The notes under the pieces were generated by a model, which did no database searches, was not told the origin of the DNA, and saw only the letters and a list, made by a program, of their open reading frames with translations. A DNA stretch of 64,000 nt from Planctomycetaceae bacterium (GTDB taxonomy: Bacteria; Planctomycetota; Planctomycetia; Pirellulales; Pirellulaceae), in assembly GCA_016794985.1 (NCBI GenBank), contig JAEUIQ010000019.1:62001-126000 (forward strand), written 5' to 3'. How positions within the stretch are numbered: the first letter of the stretch is position 1; every line of letters starts with the position of its first letter. The position numbers and the translations under genes are program-made. Shown here piece after piece: positions 54,430-63,239 of the stretch.

Positions 54430-54650
54430 ATGACAACTCGGGCTTTGAAGGCCGTAAGACCGACTCTGCTTCGGTCATGTCCGCAAGTAGGCCGATCGTT
54501 TTAGATCTCAGGTACAAGATCGCCACCGTTGGCTTCATGCCAATGGGGCGCTGACTGAACAGCTACACAACAGGCTCCAAGGTTTTAGAGACCGTAAGAC
54601 CGGCTCTGCTTCAGACACTCCTGCAAGTAAGCCGATCGTTTTAGATCTTG
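54430..54650 (+). repeat. Displaced copy of the 140-bp unit
   Basis: A further unit with its hairpin at 54522 (CCACCGTTGGCTTCATGCC, one mismatch on each side) lies 519 bases after the unit at 54003; the same 518-519-base offset relates the neighbouring 175-bp unit parts (54161 and 54679), showing a segmental duplication. Confidence 0.8.
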
Positions 54651-54654
54651 GGTA

Positions 54655-55335
54655 CGGACCGACCGGACTTGCGAGTGTGAACCGTTGCGGTCTCGGTGGG
54701 AGTTGTTTGCTAAACAAGTCTGTCCCTCGACCGCTTCGTGCGCGTGGCGTGCGCTCTTGCTTTCAAACTTGCGCTCCCACGGGATGAACCCGTGGGGGGC
54801 AATCGTCGCGCGGGGGTTGTTCTTGGGTGCGAATCGACCAAGCTGGCGAGTGTGAACCGTTGCGGTCTCGGTGGAAGTTTGTTTGCGAAATAAGTCTGTC
54901 CCTCGACCGCTTCGTGCGCGTGGCGTTCCGTCTAGCTTTCAAACTTGCGCTCCCACGGGATGAACCCGTGGGGGGCGATCGTCGCGCGGGGGTTGTTCTT
55001 GGGTGCGGATCGACCAAGCTTGCGAGTGTGAACCGTTGCGGTCTCGGTGAGGGTTGTTTGCTAAACAAGTCTGTCCCTCGACCTCTTCGTGCGCGTGGCG
55101 TGCGCTCTAGCTTTCATACTTGCGCTCCCACGGGATGAACCCGTGGGGGGCGATCGTCGCGCGGGGGTTGTTCTTGGGTGCGAATCGACCGAGATTGCGA
55201 GTGTGAACCGTTGCGGTCTCGGTGGGAGTTTGTTTGCTAAACAAGTCTGTCCCTCGACCGCTTCGTGGGCGTGGCGTGAGATCTAGCTTTCGAACTTGCG
55301 CTCCCACGGAACGAGCCCGTGGGGGGCAAGGCCTT
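54655..55335 (+). repeat. Tandem array of 175-bp units with a perfect hairpin
   Basis: The marker GAACCGTTGCGGTCTCGGTG occurs at 54161, 54679, 54854, 55030 and 55205, so the last four are spaced by 175-176 bases. Each unit holds CCCACGGG-ATGAA-CCCGTGGG (8-bp stem) and a CTAAACAAGTCTGTCCCTCG or CGAAATAAGTCTG segment. Unit-to-unit identity is high, pointing to recent amplification. Confidence 0.88.
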
Positions 55336-55400
55336 GACGCACTTGTGAATAAGTGCGACCAGTAACGGTGGCGGCCTGTCTGGCCATTTCTGGATGAGAT

Positions 55401-55490
55401 GTCACTCGAACCGGTGGCTTGCGCACACTGGCTCAGGTTGTTTCTACTCGTCCGGGCCTATGCTCACCGAATAAAAATGCTGCGCAGCGG
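55401..55490 (+). repeat. REP-like dispersed repeat, copy at the right edge of the arrays
   Basis: CGAACCGGTGGCTTGCGCACAC, GGCTCAGGTTGTTTC, a decayed hairpin and AAAAATGCTGCGCAGCGGTGG match the second half of the 27042-27176 element. It is more diverged than the 23640 and 51281 copies. Confidence 0.6.
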
Positions 55491-55566
55491 TGGGGACGGC
55501 GGGCGAGCTTTTCTTAAAATCGTGATTGTGGCTGACCGCTCCGTCGATCAGCCTCAAGCATTCACT

Positions 55567-56208
55567 TCAGTCACCCGCCACTTCCAACGCCAAGTTCGCT
55601 GGCGAAATAAAAGAACGCCAGCTCTCATACTTTGGGTTGTCCAACTTCAGACGCAGCAAGGGATTCTGTTTTGGACGAACTGGTTTTTTGAGTAACTTCA
55701 TTCCCGCTTCGGCCGGCAATCGATCCCCCTTGTGACCGTTGCAACCTAAGCAGCAACTCACCACGTTATCCCAACTGGTGGCTCCACCACGCGAGCGGGG
55801 TACCACATGGTCAAAGCTCAACTGACTCAAGGGAAACACGTTTCCGCAATATTGGCAGGTGTGGTCATCGCGTGCAAACAAATTACGGCGATTGAACCGC
55901 AGCGTTTGACGCGGCACCTTGTCGTAATTCATCAACCGCATGACCCGCGGAACTCGGATGGCAAAGTGAACGCTGTGAATGACATCATCGTCCGGCGATT
56001 GCTCCGCCATCAAGCTGCTCAGCTCCATCCAACTCTCAAAGCTGTAATTGAAGTACTGACCATTTTCGACGTCGATAACCTCGGCCAAGTCGCGGTACAA
56101 TAATACCAACGCACGCCGGACCGAAATCACATGAATTGCCATATAGAATCGATTGAGAACCAACACGCTTCCATCTAGCGGTGATCCTCGGTGCGAACCG
56201 TTGCTCAT
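55567..56208 (-). CDS. HNH endonuclease family protein
   Basis: The 213-residue protein has an HNH zinc module: CQYC at 118-121, FDHVVPRSRGG (132-142) with the catalytic Asp-His pair, DNVVSCCLGCNGHKGD (147-162). The N-terminal about 110 residues (VLVLNRFYMAIHVISVRRAL) match the long-known bacterial HNH family of unknown biological role that is conserved in planctomycetes and many proteobacteria. ATG 56206-56208 with GGGAA upstream. It is divergent from dnaE. Confidence 0.9.
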   Translation of the reverse strand: MSNGSHRGSPLDGSVLVLNRFYMAIHVISVRRALVLLYRDLAEVIDVENGQYFNYSFESWMELSSLMAEQSPDDDVIHSVHFAIRVPRVMRLMNYDKVPRQTLRFNRRNLFARDDHTCQYCGNVFPLSQLSFDHVVPRSRGGATSWDNVVSCCLGCNGHKGDRLPAEAGMKLLKKPVRPKQNPLLRLKLDNPKYESWRSFISPANLALEVAGD

Positions 56209-56624
56209 CGATCATTCCCTTCCTCGAACTGCCTCCACCGCGGTGGCAATCCCGCAGTGTGGGTCCAGATTCGAGCCAACATTGTAAACGAAGTCATGAT
56301 GCTCCACCACAAAGGACACGGGAATTAACCGCAAGTTCATATTCGAATCCAACGGGCACTGTCCAAGTATTCTGGTTCCTTTGGATTGCTTATTCGCTGG
56401 AAATGTCGAATTCACAGCAAAAATGGCCGGGGACAGTCATTCCCGCCGACGTGGACCGGAGTGCCAAACTTCCAGAAAAATTGGGCTGGGCGGTGATCAG
56501 CCTCGGGTCGCACGGGGGCACCGCCCATTGTTGGAATGGCCCTCAAACTTCGTATAATCTCGGGTCGCGCCGGGATCGGACGTCCCGACGAATGGCCGGA
56601 CCTCTAATTTATTCGGAAAATGGA
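56209..56624. other. Intergenic region before dnaE
   Basis: About 416 bases between the divergent HNH and dnaE genes. The dnaE frame is open throughout, but the translated stretch shows no polymerase homology, so it is treated as leader or promoter DNA. No other feature is seen. Confidence 0.5.
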
Positions 56625-59600
56625 ATGTCGAATCGTCCCTTTGTACATCTGCATTGCCACAGTCACTACAGCCTCTTGGACGGTGCTGGGTCGATCAAGA
56701 AACTGGTGGCACGGGCGAAGCAGTACGGCATGAATGCCCTGGCTTTGACGGATCACGGCAATTTGCATGGAGCCTTGGAGTTTTACCGCGCTTGCCGCGA
56801 CGAAGGACTTAATCCGATCATTGGCTATGAAGCATACATCGCGCCGGGGAGCCGTTTTGAACGTGCAGGCGGTACGTCCAAAGACAACAGCTACCATCTG
56901 ACGTTATTGTGTCAGAACCAAACTGGCTTCAAGAATCTGGTAAAAATGGCATCTGCCGCGAGCCTCGAAGGGTTTTACTTCAAACCTCGAATCGACAAGG
57001 AACTCTTGGCGGCCCACCATGAAGGAATCGTGTGCCTGAGTGGCTGCGTCTCCAGCGAATTCAATCGAGCCATCCTTAAGGGCCAACCTAACGAGAAAAA
57101 ACACTTGGCGGAAGCGGCGGAAATCGCGGCTTGGTTTCACAAGTTGTTCGGTGATCGTTATTTTATCGAGATCATGAACAATGGTGTCGATATTCAAAAG
57201 TTGGCGTTGGAAGGTTCGGTGCAATTGGCTAATTCGATGGGGCTCCCACTGGTTGCCACCAGCGATTGTCATTACGTGGACCAAAGCGATTGGGCAGCTC
57301 AAGATGTCATGCTCTGCATCAACACTGGCAAGTTTCGCTCGGACCCACAGCGGATGCAGATGGACGGGCGTGAATATCATCTGCGCAGTCCCGAAGAAAT
57401 GTATGCCAAGTTCGTAGGCCTCGAAGAGGCCGTTGCCCGCAGTCAGGAGATCGCGGATCGAGTAGATATTGATCTGGAACTTGGCAAGCGCCACTTTCCA
57501 GTCTTTTATCCACCGGACGACAAAACTCCGGACGAGTACTTGCGCGAACTTTGTTTGAAGGGCTTGCGAGAACGATACGCTGGGAATGACGAAATGATGC
57601 CCGGCGGAGAACTGAGCTCAGTCGCCGTAGAAAGATTGGATCGTGAACTTCGTGTTATCAGTAAACTGGGCTTTCCCAATTATTTCTTGATCGTGTGGGA
57701 CTTTGTGCAACACGGTCGCGAACGCGGCATCCCCGCGACAGCTCGCGGTAGCGGCGTCGGCGCCCTTGTTTGTTACGCCCTGTACTTGAGTCACGTGTGT
57801 CCGATCAAGTATGGACTGCTGTTCGAGCGATTTCTCGATGAAAGCCGCGTGGAAGCTCCCGATATTGATATCGACTTTTGTAAAGAGCGACGCGGCGAGG
57901 TGATTCGATACGTCAAAGAGAAATATGGCGAAGCCAACGTGGCTCAGATTGGCACGTTTGGAACACTCGCAGCGCGAGCCGCGATCAAAGATGTCGGGCG
58001 TGCGTTGGGCATTCCACTACCGGAAGTCAATCGCATCACCGCGATGATCCCGGAGGAACTGGGGATCACCTTAGAAAAAGCGTTGGTCCAAAGCGAAGAC
58101 TTGAAAAACGCGTATAACCAAGAGGCCGACGTCAAAGAATTAGTGGACTTTGCACTGAAAATCGAAGGACTTGCGCGCAATGTGGGTACACATGCGGCCG
58201 CCGTCGTGATTAGCGACAAGCCGTTAACGGAGTACGTTCCCCTGACCAAGGTCTCGGGTAAAGACGACGTGATCACACAATGGTCGATGGGGGATGTCGA
58301 AGCGGCTGGTCTGTTGAAGATGGACTTCCTCGGACTTCGCAACCTGACCATTCTGAGAATTGCCATCGACTTGATCGAACAGAGCACGGGTACACGCATC
58401 GATCCACTGAAGTTTCCGCTCGATGACTCCGACACGTATGCCTTGTTGCAACGCGGAGAAACCAAGGGCGTGTTTCAACTGGAAAGCGGTGGCATTCGTG
58501 ACTTGCTGACCAAAATGAAGCCGGATGGATTCCATGACATCATCGCGACGAATGCCCTCTATCGCCCGGGTCCTTTGGAAGGCGGCATGGTGCAGCAGTA
58601 CATCGATGTCAAGCATGGCCGGAAAGCGGTTCACTACCTGCACCCGATACTAAAAGACATCTTGGAAGAAACACATGGTGTGATGGTCTACCAAGAACAA
58701 GTCATGCAAATCTTGAATCGACTGGGAGACATCGAGCTACCTGACGCCTACAAATGCATCAAGGCGATCAGCAAGAAGAAGGAAAAAATCATCGCCGCGA
58801 ATCATGATCAGTTCATGACCGGCGCCGTCGCGAAAGGTCTCAAGAAATCCGAGGCCGAAGAATTCTGGCAAATGATCCTGAAGTTTGCGGGCTACGGCTT
58901 CAACAAATCGCACTCGACGGCCTATGCTTTGATCGCGTATCAAACCGCCTATTTGAAGGCACATTATCCTGTCGAGTTCATGGCGGCCTTGCTCACCGGT
59001 GACATCCCAGGTCGAAACTTCACCAAGAAAGACTCGCTAGTCGAACACTTGGAAGATTGCGATCGGATGGACGTGGTCGTGGTGGCGCCGAGCGTTAACT
59101 CGCCTGCGGTCGAGTTCGAAGTGCAAAATGGCAGGATTCTCTTTGCTCTTTCGGCCGTAAAAGGTTGCGGTGGGACAGCCGCAGAAGCCATCGTCCGAGA
59201 GTTTCGAAAAGGGGGTCCGTTTCGAGATGTGTTTGAATTCTGCGAACGAGTGCCTCTGACCGAATGCCCACGATCGTCGTTGGAAAGCTTGCTCAAATCC
59301 GGCGCATTTGATTGCTTCGGGTCGAAGCGAAGCCAAATTGAAGCCGTATTGGAGCGCGCCATCCAGGCGGGACAATCGGCAGCCGCCGATCGTCGCAGTG
59401 GTCAACTAAGTTTGTTCGGCGACATGGAAGAGCCGGAAGAGGAAGCCGCGAAGGTCGTCTTGCCTGACGTTCCCGAGTGGGACGAACGAGTCAAACTCAA
59501 TTATGAAAAAGAAGTTTTGGGTTACTACTTGTCCAGCCATCCTTTGGCACAGTTCCAAGACAAACTACGTAAATTCTGCTCCCACACGACAACCAACTTG

Positions 59601-60200
59601 GAGGCAGTCAAGGATCGCGAGGAAGTCTTCATGGGTGGGATGGTGGCCGCGATCAAGATCGCTCACGTGAAGAAAGTTCGTGAACCTGGCGCTCCCACGA
59701 AGTATGCGATGTTTGATTTAGAGGATGTCGACGGCGCGATCCGTTGTATCTGCTGGCCGACCGACTATGCCACTTGCGGGCCATTGATTCAAGCCGATAG
59801 CGTCGTGATTATCCGTGGCGTATTGGACCGACGCGGTGGCGACGAACCCAACTTGGTCGTCAACCAATTGATCCCCATTGAAGGCTTGGACGAAAAATTT
59901 ACAACCGGAGTGCGGCTCCATTTGGACGAAGAGATTCATGGCCTCGACGGAGCCGAGAAAGCCTATCAGATTATTCGCGGCTATCCCGGCGATCTACCCC
60001 TCGAGCTGATCATTCGACTTGTCGATGGTCAGATCATTCGCGGCAAATCGCACCGGTTGAAGCTCCAACGAAATGAAGAAATGCAACAGCGAATCGATAC
60101 ACTGTTGGGTGTTGGCTTTCTCCAATACAACCTGGACCGCCCCAAGCCGACGAAGCCAGCGCCGAAAGGCAACCAGTATCGGCGGAATGGCGGAGCGTAA
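56625..60200 (+). CDS. dnaE: DNA polymerase III subunit alpha
   Basis: This 1191-residue replicative polymerase catalytic subunit has an N-terminal PHP domain (FVHLHCHSHYSLLDGAG, ALTDHGNLHGALEF), the catalytic palm motif PDIDIDF at about 412-418, EGLARNVGTHAAAVVISD, GVFQLESGGIRDLL, NALYRPGPLEGGMV and QEQVMQI, then a C-terminal OB-fold region (EEVFMGGMVAAIKIAHVKK). The length fits DnaE. Translation from ATG 56625 places the PHP start (MSNRPFVHLHCHSHYS) correctly; ATG 56592 is an alternative. Confidence 0.97.
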   Translation: MSNRPFVHLHCHSHYSLLDGAGSIKKLVARAKQYGMNALALTDHGNLHGALEFYRACRDEGLNPIIGYEAYIAPGSRFERAGGTSKDNSYHLTLLCQNQTGFKNLVKMASAASLEGFYFKPRIDKELLAAHHEGIVCLSGCVSSEFNRAILKGQPNEKKHLAEAAEIAAWFHKLFGDRYFIEIMNNGVDIQKLALEGSVQLANSMGLPLVATSDCHYVDQSDWAAQDVMLCINTGKFRSDPQRMQMDGREYHLRSPEEMYAKFVGLEEAVARSQEIADRVDIDLELGKRHFPVFYPPDDKTPDEYLRELCLKGLRERYAGNDEMMPGGELSSVAVERLDRELRVISKLGFPNYFLIVWDFVQHGRERGIPATARGSGVGALVCYALYLSHVCPIKYGLLFERFLDESRVEAPDIDIDFCKERRGEVIRYVKEKYGEANVAQIGTFGTLAARAAIKDVGRALGIPLPEVNRITAMIPEELGITLEKALVQSEDLKNAYNQEADVKELVDFALKIEGLARNVGTHAAAVVISDKPLTEYVPLTKVSGKDDVITQWSMGDVEAAGLLKMDFLGLRNLTILRIAIDLIEQSTGTRIDPLKFPLDDSDTYALLQRGETKGVFQLESGGIRDLLTKMKPDGFHDIIATNALYRPGPLEGGMVQQYIDVKHGRKAVHYLHPILKDILEETHGVMVYQEQVMQILNRLGDIELPDAYKCIKAISKKKEKIIAANHDQFMTGAVAKGLKKSEAEEFWQMILKFAGYGFNKSHSTAYALIAYQTAYLKAHYPVEFMAALLTGDIPGRNFTKKDSLVEHLEDCDRMDVVVVAPSVNSPAVEFEVQNGRILFALSAVKGCGGTAAEAIVREFRKGGPFRDVFEFCERVPLTECPRSSLESLLKSGAFDCFGSKRSQIEAVLERAIQAGQSAAADRRSGQLSLFGDMEEPEEEAAKVVLPDVPEWDERVKLNYEKEVLGYYLSSHPLAQFQDKLRKFCSHTTTNLEAVKDREEVFMGGMVAAIKIAHVKKVREPGAPTKYAMFDLEDVDGAIRCICWPTDYATCGPLIQADSVVIIRGVLDRRGGDEPNLVVNQLIPIEGLDEKFTTGVRLHLDEEIHGLDGAEKAYQIIRGYPGDLPLELIIRLVDGQIIRGKSHRLKLQRNEEMQQRIDTLLGVGFLQYNLDRPKPTKPAPKGNQYRRNGGA

Positions 60201-60215
60201 ACTCGAGGCCTCGCG

Positions 60216-61724
60216 ATGAACCGCGCACGATTGGATCGTTCTCCGCAAAAGCTACTCGAAGACGCCTTAGCGATTTGGACGGCCGGCGTGCGTGCCGTGA
60301 ACGGCTTCCGACTAGTTACGGAACAGTTGAAGATTGACGACCATTGGCTTGGACTGCCGGATGCGGATCTCTGGATGGACCTGAAGTCCGCGCGCCGCGT
60401 GTTTGTTGCTGGTGCTGGTAAGGCTGCTGCCGCGATGGCCCAAGGCGCTGCACAAGTATTGAGCGAGTTCCCATCCGATCGATTGGAAGGCCACGTACAG
60501 ATTCCTGAAGAAGCCAACTTTGATCGCGAGGTCGATACATTTCGCGCTCCGTTCGACTGCCGGCCGGCCTTCGCCGCTCTGGATCCACTTGAGATTCCAC
60601 CGCCTTGGTTACAATTGCATCGTGTGAGGCCCGCCGGGGCCAATTTGGTCACAGCAACTACCGTCGAGCGAACGCACCAGCTAATCAGAAAAGTCCGAGA
60701 GCTGGGGCCAGACGACATTTGCGTGTTCTTGCTGTCCGGCGGAGCTTCGGCCCTTCTGTCGGCTCCAATTCCCGGATTAACGTACGAAGACAAGAACCAA
60801 ATCACGCGTTTCTTATCCTCGGTCGGAGCACCGATTGAAGACATCAACGCGGTTCGGTCAGCACTCAGTCAAGTGAAAGCTGGTGGATTCGCTCGCGGCT
60901 GCCGAGCTGGGCATTTGTTGACCTTGGTCATTTCGGATGTGTTGGGCGATCCGTTGTCCAGCATCGGATCTGGTCCGACCTTTGCTGACGGCTTGCAGCC
61001 CCTGGAGCGAGCGAATCGAGCCTTAGATGTTTTGCACGTCTACGATCCTCAGCGGCAATTCATACGAAAGCGAGTCTACGAGTCACTGGAGCACTATCGC
61101 CGCATCAACCCGCCCAGCGAATTCGTCCCGCCGGGGGTTCAGAGCGATTTGGTTGTGTTGGGAAACACGGCCACGGCGGTCGATGCAGCTGGCATCGAGG
61201 CAGAACGTCGCGGCTATTCACACGCCATGCATGTGCAACCGCCTGGGAAACCAGAATTGGGCGGCCACGCGCCTACTGCTGAAGCGGAAGGTCGACAATG
61301 GGCGGAACTCTTGTCACAGATGAACCGCCAACCTGGTCCGGACTGTTTGATCACGGGCGGCGAATCATTGGTCGACCTATCGGGTTCGACACCGGAATCG
61401 CGCGGAGGCCGCAACCAGCATCTCGCGTTGGCAGCGCTCTCTTGCTGGACCAACTCCGCAAACGCAGATTGGGCGCGGGATGAAATCTGCTTTATCAGCG
61501 GTGGAACCGACGGAGAAGACGGCAGCACCTCCGTGGCCGGTGCATGCTTGACTGGTGAAGTTCCCGGACAACGTTCGCAACGACAACTTGCCCCTCAGCA
61601 CTTCTTAGAAACAAAGAACAGCTACGAATTCTTTCGCCAGGCCGGCGGCCTGCTAATCACAGGAAACACACGTACCAACGTTTGCGATCTGCGAGTCGGA
61701 GTGGTCAAGCAAGCGCCGACTTAA
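60216..61724 (+). CDS. Glycerate 2-kinase family (MOFRL/DUF4147)
   Basis: This 502-residue enzyme is of the GckA/TtuD glycerate kinase family, which phosphorylates D-glycerate to 2-phosphoglycerate. The N-terminal DUF4147 domain has VFVAGAGKAAAAMAQGA and LLSGGASALLSAPIPGLTYEDK; the C-terminal MOFRL domain has CLITGGESLV, GGRNQHLALAAL, ISGGTDGEDGSTSVAGA and NTRTNVCDLRV. It lies 15 bases after dnaE on the same strand, perhaps co-transcribed but functionally unrelated. Confidence 0.9.
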   Translation: MNRARLDRSPQKLLEDALAIWTAGVRAVNGFRLVTEQLKIDDHWLGLPDADLWMDLKSARRVFVAGAGKAAAAMAQGAAQVLSEFPSDRLEGHVQIPEEANFDREVDTFRAPFDCRPAFAALDPLEIPPPWLQLHRVRPAGANLVTATTVERTHQLIRKVRELGPDDICVFLLSGGASALLSAPIPGLTYEDKNQITRFLSSVGAPIEDINAVRSALSQVKAGGFARGCRAGHLLTLVISDVLGDPLSSIGSGPTFADGLQPLERANRALDVLHVYDPQRQFIRKRVYESLEHYRRINPPSEFVPPGVQSDLVVLGNTATAVDAAGIEAERRGYSHAMHVQPPGKPELGGHAPTAEAEGRQWAELLSQMNRQPGPDCLITGGESLVDLSGSTPESRGGRNQHLALAALSCWTNSANADWARDEICFISGGTDGEDGSTSVAGACLTGEVPGQRSQRQLAPQHFLETKNSYEFFRQAGGLLITGNTRTNVCDLRVGVVKQAPT

Positions 61725-61796
61725 GCGAGATCGCCAAAAGTAAATTTCAGCCGTCCAGCTATTTCTTCGCCATTGCCTTGGGCGTTGTGGATCAGG

Positions 61797-62645
61797 TTAG
61801 GCGGCACGTTGTGGCCGCGAATTTGGCTCAACCTTCGTGGGCAGGCAAGTCGCTCGAGACTCGCGATCCTGCTCGGGAACCGGCTGAGGCAAACCATGGT
61901 TGAGTTCCCACAAACGGGCTTGCTTCGTGAACGAATAAAACGCAGCCAACATGGCCAACTGCACTCCGGCCTTACCGTTGAGAAACCCAAGCTGCAAGAA
62001 GTACTCGCGAATGAAGCGAAAGATCGGGTTCAAGAACAAACGAAAGTAAGATGTATCCTTTCCAACTGCATGCCATTGTTCGGCTTGCAACTTGGTGTAG
62101 CGATGAAACTTTTGAAAGACTTGGTCATAGTCCCAGCATGTGAAGTGCAACATCTTCGTCTTTAGCACTCCGACACGCCCGGTGGAGATATGCACTTCGC
62201 CGTGATCACTGGGCCCCTCGTAGCGTCCCAGATCCCGGCGAAACAAACGAACGACTTTATCGGTCCCTGAATCGCCGTACGGTACCGGATGTCCCATGAA
62301 ATGATTGGCCCGGTAGATCCAATATCCGTCACATGTCGGCGCTTCCAAAGTTGCCATGATTTCGTGCCGCAAGGCTTCCGTCAAGCGTTCATCAGCATCC
62401 AACAAGATGATCCATTCGTGCTTCGCTTGGGGAATGGCCCAGTTCTTAAAGTCGCCGCTGGTGCGATATTCTCGCTCGATAACTCGCGTCTTATCGAACT
62501 CCCGTGCGATCTCCATCGTCCTGTCGGTCGAACCGGAGTCTGCCACCAAGATTTCGTCGGCCAACGGGTACAGACTTTCCAAACATTCTCTGATATTGCG
62601 TTGCTCGTTCTTGCACGGAATAATCGCCGAAATCTTAGGTCTCAT
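61797..62645 (-). CDS. Family 2 glycosyltransferase (WaaE/KdtX-like)
   Basis: The 282-residue GT-A enzyme has ISAIIPCKNEQRNIRECLES at the start, ADSGSTDRT at 35-43 (nucleotide-binding) and DADE at 83-86 as the metal-binding acidic motif. The stretch RRDLGRYEGPSDHGEVHISTG and the later KFHRYTKLQA resemble LPS-core type transferases (WaaE/KdtX), which add a glucosyl or heptosyl residue. A C-terminal amphipathic region may contact the membrane. It is convergent with the glycerate kinase gene. Confidence 0.88.
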   Translation of the reverse strand: MRPKISAIIPCKNEQRNIRECLESLYPLADEILVADSGSTDRTMEIAREFDKTRVIEREYRTSGDFKNWAIPQAKHEWIILLDADERLTEALRHEIMATLEAPTCDGYWIYRANHFMGHPVPYGDSGTDKVVRLFRRDLGRYEGPSDHGEVHISTGRVGVLKTKMLHFTCWDYDQVFQKFHRYTKLQAEQWHAVGKDTSYFRLFLNPIFRFIREYFLQLGFLNGKAGVQLAMLAAFYSFTKQARLWELNHGLPQPVPEQDRESRATCLPTKVEPNSRPQRAA

Positions 62646-62758
62646 GTAGTGCTCCTCAGAGAGCAGAGACTAACGGACAAAGTCGAATTCGGTCAACAGC
62701 AAGCTTTCAAACAAGGCCGCAGAGCTTAGTATTGATGCTAGCGAATTCCTGCGGGCGG

Positions 62759-63235
62759 TTATGAAGCCGAGTACAACTCCGCAAACTGGACGGCCCACAA
62801 ATCAACCTGTTCGCGTAACGTCGCAAGATTGACTTCTGTTAACGGATGATAGACATTTCTGGTCCATATCTCACGATTGCGAATCGTGGCTTTCGAAACC
62901 AAATCGACCAAATAATAATCATTCATCGGACGCACGAATATTTCGAGGCGGCTATAGTGATTCTCTCGCTGTTTGCGGGTCAACATCAAGTCATCACGCG
63001 AAATCGCGGCGCCCCATCCTTTTTCCCCAAACAGAGTTTCTAGATTGAAACCTGGCAACTGATCAATAACCTGCCGTGCCACGCCTTCAATGTAGGTTGA
63101 CAACTCCAAGCGATAGCGGTTGTGCAGATTCTTGAGTTTCTCGGGAGTGAGCTCGTCCGCGTCACCATTTTTTTTGCCTGACGCTCGGTCCGACCCGCGT
63201 TGGATAGCGTCGTGCAATCGTTTTTGGAAGTCCAT
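62759..63235 (-). CDS. Conserved hypothetical protein downstream of tex
   Basis: The 158-residue soluble protein has a helical N-terminal part (LKNLHNRYRLELSTYIEGVARQ) and a C-terminal alpha/beta part (YHPLTEVNLATLREQVDLWA). ATG 63233-63235 lies four bases beyond the tex stop (63240-63242), so co-translation is likely. No known domain is recognised. The open frame extends upstream into tex DNA but with no support. Confidence 0.7.
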   Translation of the reverse strand: MDFQKRLHDAIQRGSDRASGKKNGDADELTPEKLKNLHNRYRLELSTYIEGVARQVIDQLPGFNLETLFGEKGWGAAISRDDLMLTRKQRENHYSRLEIFVRPMNDYYLVDLVSKATIRNREIWTRNVYHPLTEVNLATLREQVDLWAVQFAELYSAS

Positions 63236-63239
63236 CGCT

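Larger units (their letters stand above)
52908..55566. other. Repeat-dominated region without genes
   Basis: About 2.65 kb are filled by two tandem arrays and larger duplications (about 604 and 519 bases). Open frames here are shadows of the repeats. A very short ATG frame at 52942 stops after eight codons. The segment 54220-54430 appears unique. Confidence 0.7.

Noticed and set aside
54827..55138. 103-codon frame in the 175-bp array
   Set aside because: It is a product of repeat periodicity, with the same peptide repeated in neighbouring frames.
53111..55335. CRISPR array or integron attC series
   Set aside because: The units are 140-175 bp with no short repeat-spacer pattern, no cas or integrase genes, and no GTTRRRY core sites.
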